A stretch of 11,636 nt of DNA. It comes from Terriglobia bacterium. GTDB lineage: Bacteria; Acidobacteriota; Terriglobia; UBA7540. The stretch is taken from positions 1-11,636 of the forward strand of contig JAIQGB010000095.1 of NCBI GenBank assembly GCA_020072905.1. Direction: 5' to 3'. Below the pieces are notes generated by a model that did not search any database, was not told where the DNA came from, and saw nothing but the letters and a program-made list of their open reading frames with translations. Of this stretch, positions 5,206 through 11,107 are shown in pieces; the stretch's first letter is position 1; each line of letters begins with the position of its first letter. The translations under genes were made by a program, and so were the position numbers.

Positions 5206-8200
5206 GAAGTCCTCCACCAGCATCAGGTCGCTGCCGGCTTGGTTGTTTTGCGAGTACAGGATCCACCGGCGGTCTGGAGAAACAGCAAGCCCACCACCCA
5301 CTGGTTTTTCAAATGAGGCGATGCGCCGGATCTTTCCAGTAGTCGTGTTCAAAAACTGGATGGAATCGGTAGATTTGGAGTCTCGCTTCGGTAAAAAGTA
5401 GATCCCGCCCTCCACTACTGCAAAGTCAGAATAAAAATCGATGACCTGCTGCGCCTCTCCCCCTTCCGTCGGAACCCTCACGAGGCTCATATGGTCACCC
5501 TCGCCTAGGACGGAGTAAATGAACTTGCCATCGGGAGATTCAAGCGGGTTCCAGCCACCTTTGGTCGTCACCAGCACGGCTGGACCACCTTCGGCGGGCA
5601 CTTTGTAAGTTCCAGGCGTTGGTGTTGCGGAATCAAAGAGGATCCATTGCCCATCTCTCGACCAGCTTGGGTTCCTTGCCCCGGCGGGGTCTGAAGTCAT
5701 GCGTCGCGGGCTCCCCCCACTGGTATTCAGGGCGTAAACCTCGGAATGCCCTTCGATATTCGCGCTAAATGTCAAACGACGACCGTCTGGAGACCACTGG
5801 GGCTCGCCACCGATCATCGGTCCGCCCAAGAAGGTGAGCTGGACGGCATTCGAGCCATCCGCATTGCACACCCAGAGTTCCTCCTTCCCGGAACGGTCTG
5901 ATTGGAACAAGATTCTCTTGCCGTCGGGGGAGAATTTCGGGTTATATTCACCGTGTGTGGAAGAAATGAACTTCTCTGGCGGCTTCGCCTTTCGTCCCGC
6001 AACCGGCATCTCCATCCGCCACAAATCCGTATTGTATAGTAGCTGAGCGTAGGCAAGGCGATTGCCGCGGCGTGAGATTGTCGGATATGCGCCGTTCGTG
6101 CCAATCGCGGCCAGGCGTTGTGGCTTGCTTGCGCCAGAGGCATCCACTTTCCACAGACTGGACGCTGCTGAGAAGACCAGAGACCTTCCGTCCATGGTCC
6201 AGGCAGGGCTTGCAGCTCTCCAATTCCCAAAGGTGAGGCGCTTGGGCTCCGCAACGGGTTTGAGGTCCGGAGAAAGGCCAAGCAGGTAGAGATCGCTGTT
6301 ATCCCACGAAGTCCACCTGGCAAATGCCAGCGTGCGGCCGTCCGGCGAAAAGGCTGGGCCAGTATCCCCCCAGGGGATCGCAGGTGGGGACATCAACCGT
6401 CGCTTTTCACCAGTCTCGACAGAATAGAAGAACAGGACCGATACTTCGTCGGGCATATCAGAGCTCGCCATTGCCAGCCAATGCGAATCCGGGGACCACG
6501 CAAGGTACGGACCGATGAGGGCGGAGCGGCGATACATCTCTGTCAGTATTCGTTCCGGGCCACCTATCGGAGAAATCAGAACCACAGCGGCCTTGCCACC
6601 GGGCAGAACGCGCAGGAAAGCAATCCAGCGGCCGTCAGGAGACCACGTGGGGAGGAAATCCATCGCTGGATTGGTGGTTAGGCGCAGCGGAGTTTCAGCA
6701 CCGATGAGCTTCACATAGATATCGAAGTTGTCCTGCTTCTCTCCGTCCCATGTGAAAGCTACTTGGCTGCCGTCGGGAGAAAAACTGGGGAAGCTTTCAT
6801 AACCAGGGTAGCTGGTCAGAGGAACGGCCGTTAGCGAGGCCTCCGGGGGCAGTGGGCGCCGCCAGCGGAACCAGAACCACCCCGCGACACCCAGTGCCAC
6901 GCCCACGACGGCGATGCCCGCGACCGCAACGAGCCGGCGCTTGAGGAGGAGCGGTTCGCGAACCGCCCCCACCGCGCGTGCGGAATCCGTTTCCTGTTTC
7001 AGGCACGCGAGGTCGGTGCGGAGATCGGCGGCGGACTGGTAGCGCCGGACACGATCCTTTTCCAGCGCTTTCGCGATGATGGCGTCCAGTTTCGGCGGCA
7101 GGTCGGGGCTGAGTTCTCGCACCGTGGCGGGCGGTTGCGTCCGGATCGCTTCTTGTACCTCGGCTGGCGTCTCGCCCATGAACGGTTGGTGGCCCGTCGC
7201 CATCTCGTAGAGCATGGCACCAAAACTAAACAGGTCCGTGCGCGTATCCAGCTCCTCACTGCGTACCTGCTCCGGCGACATGTAGGCGGGCGTGCCCACG
7301 GCCACACCTGTCCGCGTGATCGAATCATGGATGGAACTGGCCTTTGCGGGCGAGGGCGTGACGAGCTCCGGCGATTGGCTCGCGCTCGGCTCCGCCGCGC
7401 GTTCGTGGACGAGCTTGGCCAAGCCGAAGTCCAACACCTTCGCCTGCCCGCTTTCGGTGACAAACACGTTCCCCGGCTTGATGTCCCGATGGATGATGCC
7501 CTTCGCGTGCGCGGCCGCCAGCGCGTCGGCGATTTGGATAGCAAGATCGAGCAGGGTGTCGATCTGTAGCGCCGCTCTGTGAGCGGCATCTCCCGGTCCC
7601 CGGTCATAGACCGACGCTACAGCCAGCCGCTGCTTCAGTGTCTGCCCCTTGAGCAGTGGCATGACGATGAATGGCCGTCCCGCATACTCGCCAATGTCAT
7701 GAACGGTGCAGATGTTGGGATGGTCGAGCGCCGAGGCGGCCCGCGCTTCTCGCTGGAAGCGATCGAGCGCCCGAGGCTCGGTCGCCAGCTCTGCCGGCAG
7801 GAACTTGATAGCAACCTGGCGTCCGAGCTGGGCGTCTTCCGCTCGGTAAACCACCCCCATCCCCCCGCCGCCCAATTTCTCCACAATCCGAAAACGCGCG
7901 ACCGTCTGGCCCACCAGCTCCGCAGAGGGTGCAGATTCCTCAGAACCCGCAGGTTCCATCGCCGGCCGCGCTGTGTCCGGTTGTAGGGGCGGTTCGCGAA
8001 CCGCCCCTACGAAGGCGACTGACGCGATGAAGCGGTACCCACGCCGCGGCAGCGTCTCAACGAAGCACGGCTCGTCGGCCGAATCACACAGCGCTTCGCG
8101 CAATCGGTTGATGGCGGCGTTGATGCCGTGCTCGAATTCGACGACGGTATCATTCGGCCAGAGGAGCTTCTGGAGTTCTTCCCGGGTCACCACTCGCCCC

Positions 8201-8346
8201 GGCCGCGCCAAAAGCAGGGTGAGAATCTGAAAAGGCTGTTGCTGGAGTCGGATTCTGAGGCCGTGCTTGCGCAGTTCCCCGGCTTCGAGGTCCACCTCGT
8301 AGTCGCCGAAGCGGGCAAGACGTGAGGGCCGCAAGACTTCCTTCAT
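5200..8346 (-). CDS. Winged-helix / Ser-Thr protein kinase / TM / TolB-like beta-propeller fusion
   Basis: 1048 residues, one open frame. Residues 10-110: OmpR/CadC-type winged helix (FGDYEVDLEAGELRKHGLRI, then FEHGINAAINRLREAL and RRGYRFI). Residues about 150-450: Hanks-type kinase with glycine loop LGGGGMGVVYRAED (158-171), lysine K181 in VAIK, catalytic loop HRDIKPGN (D288), DFG (306-308), and GTPAYMSPEQ (351-360), so it should be active. Residues about 471-493: one transmembrane segment (VAVAGIAVVGVALGVAGWFW). Residues 510-1048: about eleven PD40/WD-like repeats (SPDGRWIAF, SPDGKRILF and similar), a TolB-like propeller probably on the outer face. Three REP-like palindromes lie in frame in linkers and in the kinase domain, and a fourth gives the stop codon. 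The protein plausibly senses outside ligands and signals by phosphorylation and DNA binding at the membrane. The ribosome binding site is weak (GAGGG); a start near codon 1 is supported by the winged helix beginning at residue 10. Confidence 0.92.
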   Translation of the reverse strand: MKEVLRPSRLARFGDYEVDLEAGELRKHGLRIRLQQQPFQILTLLLARPGRVVTREELQKLLWPNDTVVEFEHGINAAINRLREALCDSADEPCFVETLPRRGYRFIASVAFVGAVREPPLQPDTARPAMEPAGSEESAPSAELVGQTVARFRIVEKLGGGGMGVVYRAEDAQLGRQVAIKFLPAELATEPRALDRFQREARAASALDHPNICTVHDIGEYAGRPFIVMPLLKGQTLKQRLAVASVYDRGPGDAAHRAALQIDTLLDLAIQIADALAAAHAKGIIHRDIKPGNVFVTESGQAKVLDFGLAKLVHERAAEPSASQSPELVTPSPAKASSIHDSITRTGVAVGTPAYMSPEQVRSEELDTRTDLFSFGAMLYEMATGHQPFMGETPAEVQEAIRTQPPATVRELSPDLPPKLDAIIAKALEKDRVRRYQSAADLRTDLACLKQETDSARAVGAVREPLLLKRRLVAVAGIAVVGVALGVAGWFWFRWRRPLPPEASLTAVPLTSYPGYESFPSFSPDGSQVAFTWDGEKQDNFDIYVKLIGAETPLRLTTNPAMDFLPTWSPDGRWIAFLRVLPGGKAAVVLISPIGGPERILTEMYRRSALIGPYLAWSPDSHWLAMASSDMPDEVSVLFFYSVETGEKRRLMSPPAIPWGDTGPAFSPDGRTLAFARWTSWDNSDLYLLGLSPDLKPVAEPKRLTFGNWRAASPAWTMDGRSLVFSAASSLWKVDASGASKPQRLAAIGTNGAYPTISRRGNRLAYAQLLYNTDLWRMEMPVAGRKAKPPEKFISSTHGEYNPKFSPDGKRILFQSDRSGKEELWVCNADGSNAVQLTFLGGPMIGGEPQWSPDGRRLTFSANIEGHSEVYALNTSGGSPRRMTSDPAGARNPSWSRDGQWILFDSATPTPGTYKVPAEGGPAVLVTTKGGWNPLESPDGKFIYSVLGEGDHMSLVRVPTEGGEAQQVIDFYSDFAVVEGGIYFLPKRDSKSTDSIQFLNTTTGKIRRIASFEKPVGGGLAVSPDRRWILYSQNNQAGSDLMLVEDFR
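6945..6972. repeat. Degenerate copy of the 28-bp palindrome inside the kinase gene
   Basis: Matches the palindrome at 7983-8010 at 25 of 28 positions (differences at 6946, 6950 and 6970), keeping a perfect 16-bp core (6951-6966). It encodes VGAVREPLLL, residues 459-468, in the linker between kinase domain and transmembrane segment, in the same phase as the other copy. Confidence 0.75.
7564..7622. repeat. 59-bp two-hairpin BIME-like element inside the kinase domain coding region
   Basis: Outer arms CTGTAGCG (7564-7571) and CGCTACAG (7615-7622) are perfect. Inside are GCCGCTC-TGT-GAGCGGC (7571-7587) and CGGTC-ATA-GACCG (7601-7613), each GTAG-headed on its own strand. The element encodes residues 242-261 (AVASVYDRGPGDAAHRAALQ), an extra stretch between the kinase hinge/alpha-D segment (LKGQTLKQRL) and alpha-E (TLLDLAIQIADAL), where related kinases I know have only a short linker. 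Confidence 0.75.
7983..8010. repeat. 28-bp perfect palindrome inside the kinase gene
   Basis: The left arm GTAGGGGCGGTTCG and its exact reverse complement abut to give a 28-bp perfect palindrome with GTAG/CTAC ends. It encodes VGAVREPPLQ (residues 113-122) in the linker between the winged helix and the kinase domain. The GTAG head is read as the valine codon GTA; a shift by one base would give a TAG stop. Confidence 0.8.
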
Positions 8347-8386
8347 CCGGGACCCTCGGGTTGTCTATCTAGCGAACTTCCTTACC

Positions 8387-8392
8387 ATTGTA
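8387..8392 (-). promoter_or_regulatory. Possible -10 box upstream of the kinase fusion
   Basis: TACAAT on the minus strand (5/6 match to TATAAT), about 40 bp before the kinase start. There is no good -35 at the right distance, only a T-run ending in TTTTTG 17 nt upstream. The remaining divergent gap (8347-8577) is AT-richer near the kinase start and shows nothing else I can support. Confidence 0.3.
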
Positions 8393-8577
8393 TTGATCAC
8401 GATGTAAGCCAAAAACACGAACCCGTGCGAAGCGGACATTTTGACTCCGCCTCCGACGGCTTCATCCTTCGTCGTTGCGCCTCAATTGCGCCGGAATCCG
8501 TAAGTTAGCCCGCGACCAAATCGTTGGAATCTCGCGACCCGCCGTGCATTGAGGTACCCGCTCCCCTGATTCAAGTT

Positions 8578-8605
8578 GGCGCCACCTCGAACGGAGGTGA
8601 GCGCC
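8578..8605 (+). promoter_or_regulatory. Hairpin that buries the Shine-Dalgarno site of the metalloprotease gene
   Basis: GGCGC (8578-8582) pairs with GCGCC (8601-8605), and CACCT (8583-8587) pairs with AGGTG (8595-8599), with one bulged A and a 7-nt loop. The SD GGAGG (8593-8597) lies in the loop edge and the 3' strand, and the hairpin ends directly at the ATG (8606). It could limit translation or act as a switch. Confidence 0.5.
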
Positions 8606-9346
8606 ATGGCAGGTCGGGATTCAGGGCTCGGGATTCGGGGCTCGGGGCAAAAGACCAGGTTCTGGGGACTGGGGGCTGGGTCCTGGGGAGCCGGGCTGAT
8701 TCTGATGGCAGCGCTCGCAGGCCTAGCCGCCCACGCCAACGAGCCATTCGACGGCATGCCGGAGAGCAGATTCAGACTGAGGCTGCGGGTCTTCGACTAT
8801 TCCGGAATCGGAGCTCGGACCCTGCTGGCCGCAAGCAAGGAAGCGAGAAGCGTCCTGGAGAAAGCAGGGTTTGAGACCGGCTGGCAATTCTGTGAGGCCG
8901 TTCCGGGGCAGATGCCGGAAGCCTGCAATGCACCCTTGCAGCCGGGCGAGGTCGCGATACGCATCGTGCGGCGCGCCAAGCCGCGCAATGGAGCGCTCGG
9001 GTGCACGGAGTGTGGCGCGGCGGTCGAGAACGCCGAGGGCCTGGGTTCCTACGCCACCCTTTACGTGGATTGCCTGGATACCATGCCCAGCGTCGATGGC
9101 CTCTTGCCGAGTGCGATGCTGGGTCACTTGCTCGCCCACGAGATCGGCCACCTGCTGCTTCGCGGCAAGGACCACGCCAGCCAAGGAATCATGTGCCCGC
9201 AGATGCGCGAGGGAGACTGGAAACTCGCCGCCGTCGGAGCGCTGGTGTTCACGCCCCGCCAAGCAGCGCTCCTCCGCGCTGAGCTCGCGTCCCGTCTGGG
9301 GCTGGGGCAGCGTCCTCGAACCACAAGCGTAGCGTCGAAGCCGTAG
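8606..9346 (+). CDS. Predicted exported zinc metalloprotease (HExxH with Met-turn)
   Basis: 246 residues from the ATG at 8606, which has GGAGGTG at proper spacing; an in-frame TTG at 8576 has no such site. The N-terminus is a Gly/Arg-rich stretch encoded by G-rich repeats, then a hydrophobic signal or anchor segment (GAGLILMAALAGLAAHA), then the mature protein from about NEPFDG. The catalytic motif HEIGH is at 178-182, with a further histidine at 190 and SQGIM (192-196), which looks like a metzincin Met-turn. The spacing HExxH-x7-H differs from the classical metzincin HExxHxxGxxH. CxxC (GCTECG) and other cysteines suggest disulfides in an exported protein. Substrate unknown. It stands alone, between the divergent kinase gene and the downstream nuclease-like gene, which has its own -10 box. 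Confidence 0.75.
   Translation: MAGRDSGLGIRGSGQKTRFWGLGAGSWGAGLILMAALAGLAAHANEPFDGMPESRFRLRLRVFDYSGIGARTLLAASKEARSVLEKAGFETGWQFCEAVPGQMPEACNAPLQPGEVAIRIVRRAKPRNGALGCTECGAAVENAEGLGSYATLYVDCLDTMPSVDGLLPSAMLGHLLAHEIGHLLLRGKDHASQGIMCPQMREGDWKLAAVGALVFTPRQAALLRAELASRLGLGQRPRTTSVASKP
8614..8648 (+). repeat. 14-bp G-rich tandem repeat at the start of the metalloprotease gene
   Basis: TCGGGATTCAGGGC (8614-8627) and TCGGGATTCGGGGC (8628-8641) differ by one base, followed by a partial third unit (TCGGGGC, 8642-8648). The 14-bp unit length is not a multiple of three, so unit gain or loss would shift the reading frame of the N-terminal region. Confidence 0.7.
8664..8688 (+). other. Canonical G-quadruplex motif in the coding strand
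   Basis: Four G-runs, GGGG (8664-8667), GGGGG (8671-8675), GGG (8678-8680) and GGGG (8685-8688), are separated by loops of 3, 2 and 4 nt; a fifth GGG follows at 8693-8695. It lies about 60 nt after the start codon on the coding strand, so the mRNA could also fold into a quadruplex. Confidence 0.55.
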
Positions 9347-9404
9347 CCGTCGGCCGTCCTGAGCTTCACAGAACACATAACAACCTTTTCGAGAACACTG
9401 CGGG

Positions 9405-9410
9405 TATAAT
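9405..9410 (+). promoter_or_regulatory. Consensus -10 box TATAAT just before the nuclease-like gene
   Basis: A perfect TATAAT in a GC-rich region, 13 nt before the ATG at 9424. The -35 region is poor. If it is used, transcription starts near 9417, giving a 5' leader of only about 7 nt and ruling out the ATG at 9409, whose A and T belong to this hexamer. Confidence 0.5.
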
Positions 9411-9423
9411 GGCGCGGACCGCT

Positions 9424-10959
9424 ATGCCTGCTTCCCGCCAACTCGCTACGCTCCAGGCGCTGCAAAGTGAAATTGAGAATTTCCTGCAGAATCTTCGTCA
9501 CCCCGTGGTGGTGGAGGACGCGATCGAACTGTTCGATCTGACGGCCGCGTCGTGGCGGCTGAAGGTGGACTTCGGCAAGCTGCTGCTAGAGGTCTGGAAC
9601 CCCGCGCGCTCGATGGTGCGCCGCGTCGAGGAGGTCGCCTACCGTGACCGAGGCCGCCTGGGACTTTTCGTGCGCAGGCCCGGGGGCCGCGAGTCCGGAA
9701 CGCTCGAAATCCGCGACCTCGAACGCGCCGCGACGCAGCCCTCCCGCGGCGACGTCCGCGCCCGCTTCCGGCGTGAAGTCACGGCGATGCTGGCGAGCGA
9801 ATTTCCCGGCTGGCGTTTCGAGCGGGTCAGCAACCGCTCCGACCGCGAGCATTCTTTCTCAGCGCTCTACACGCGAGGGCTCGCTCGCCGCGGACCCACG
9901 GCCTGGGCGTTCCTGGCCCTGTCCGAAGGGGAAGCTCCTGCCGCCGGCGACGCCGTGCTCGCCTTCGGTCTGATCTGGCTGGACTGGCTGCGCTCGAACT
10001 CCGATCGCGTCACCGTTTCCGGGCTGAAGCTCTTCCTCCCCCAGCCGGCTGTGGAACTGACCGCTCACCGCGCCGCCTATCTCAACCATCGCGCGCTGCA
10101 ACTGGAGATTTATGCCTGGCGCCCCGGCGAAATCCGCCCTGTGCCGGTTGACCTCAAGGATTTCGGCAACGTCGCGACACGTCTGGCCCCGCACCGCCAG
10201 GGCGTAACTCTGCGCGAACGGCATCAGCAACTCGTCGCGAGTCTCGTTGGCGAGTTCGGGCCGCACGTGGATGTGGTTCCGGACGCCGACGCCTATCTGC
10301 TCTCGCTGCGCGTGCTGGGCCTGGAGGTGGCGCGCATCGAGGGCCTGCTCGCGCCGCGGGTCTTCTATGGCCTCGAGGGAAGCGTGCGGAGCCTGGAGGA
10401 GAGTTCTGGGGAGGACCTCCGCCGTTTCCTGAAGCAGGTCGTCGAGGCCCGCCACGCCCACAGCCGCCAGACCTCCCACGAGTTCTATCGCCTGCAAGCC
10501 GAACGCTGGCTGGAGGCGATGCTCGTCCGCGACATCACCAAGGTTGATCCGGCGCTTTCCCAGGACCGCGTCTACCCGCAGATACCGGCGTTCTCTGCCT
10601 CCGACCGTGGCGTCATCGACATTCTCAGCGTGACGGGAGCCGGCCGCCTGGCCGTCATCGAACTGAAACTCGATGAGGATATCCATCTGCCGCTGCAGGG
10701 GCTGGACTATTGGCTGCGCGTCAAGTGGCTGCATGAACGAGGACAGTTTCTGCCCTCCGGCTATTTCCAGGGCATGAATCTGGCGCCGGACCCGCCGCGG
10801 CTTTATCTGGTCTCTCCGGCCTTCCGGTTTCATTCCACCACGGACCGCGTGGCCCGCTATTTGCATCCCTCGATTGAGGTCGTCAAGGTGGGACTGAACG
10901 AACGCTGGAGGGAAGGCGTCCAGGTTCTCTTTCGACGGGCGCTGGGGGGTAAGACCTGA
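9424..10959 (+). CDS. Uncharacterised protein with C-terminal PD-(D/E)XK nuclease-like domain
   Basis: 511 residues from the ATG at 9424 (516 from the ATG at 9409). Neither start has a clear SD; 9424 is chosen because TATAAT overlaps the other. No signal peptide or membrane segment. In numbering from 9424, the C-terminal region carries ERWLEAM (E360/E364), then GVIDIL (D399), then AVIELKLDED (E413 and K415) and QGLDYW (Q425 and Y429). This is the order E-D-ExK-QxxxY of PD-(D/E)XK nucleases, including the QxxxY motif of the RecB/Cas4 branch. Residues 1-340 are a long alpha/beta region I cannot place; a segment GAP-rich around 165-190 (AWAFLALSEGEA) and LAFGLIWLDWLRS may be part of another domain. 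It probably binds or cuts DNA, but the partner and role are not shown by neighbours: the metalloprotease upstream and the MBL hydrolase downstream have separate promoters. Nuclease function is an inference from motifs only. Confidence 0.72.
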   Translation: MPASRQLATLQALQSEIENFLQNLRHPVVVEDAIELFDLTAASWRLKVDFGKLLLEVWNPARSMVRRVEEVAYRDRGRLGLFVRRPGGRESGTLEIRDLERAATQPSRGDVRARFRREVTAMLASEFPGWRFERVSNRSDREHSFSALYTRGLARRGPTAWAFLALSEGEAPAAGDAVLAFGLIWLDWLRSNSDRVTVSGLKLFLPQPAVELTAHRAAYLNHRALQLEIYAWRPGEIRPVPVDLKDFGNVATRLAPHRQGVTLRERHQQLVASLVGEFGPHVDVVPDADAYLLSLRVLGLEVARIEGLLAPRVFYGLEGSVRSLEESSGEDLRRFLKQVVEARHAHSRQTSHEFYRLQAERWLEAMLVRDITKVDPALSQDRVYPQIPAFSASDRGVIDILSVTGAGRLAVIELKLDEDIHLPLQGLDYWLRVKWLHERGQFLPSGYFQGMNLAPDPPRLYLVSPAFRFHSTTDRVARYLHPSIEVVKVGLNERWREGVQVLFRRALGGKT

Positions 10960-11018
10960 GCCGTGGGACATGCGATGCGGGAAGCGGATGCTCGGGGCGG
11001 AACGGCGGGAAAGTCGGG

Positions 11019-11089
11019 CTGCGAAAAGTTTCTGCTTGGCGGTTGGGGATGAATCTGGTATAGGATTCTGCGAAAGGTTCCGCTTGGGC
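11019..11089 (+). repeat. Imperfect direct repeat around the MBL gene promoter
   Basis: CTGCGAAAAGTTTCTGCTTGG (11019-11039) and CTGCGAAAGGTTCCGCTTGG (11068-11087) match at about 18 of 20 positions with one gap, about 48 bp apart. The first copy ends in the -35 box and the second lies at the expected transcription start, so they could be activator or repressor sites. The rest of the 148-bp gap 10960-11107 shows nothing more. Confidence 0.45.
11036..11064 (+). promoter_or_regulatory. Probable promoter of the MBL-fold hydrolase gene
   Basis: TTGGCG (11036-11041), a spacer of exactly 17 nt, then TATAGG (11059-11064). The start codon is about 38 nt downstream of the predicted transcription start, with AAGGG (11098-11102) 5 nt before the ATG. 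Confidence 0.55.
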
Positions 11090-11107
11090 AGTCCGTCAAG
11101 GGTCTCT

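Noticed and set aside
5066..5266. Small minus-strand frame through the palindrome cluster
   Set aside because: It consists of translated palindromes and runs into the kinase gene; no start signals.
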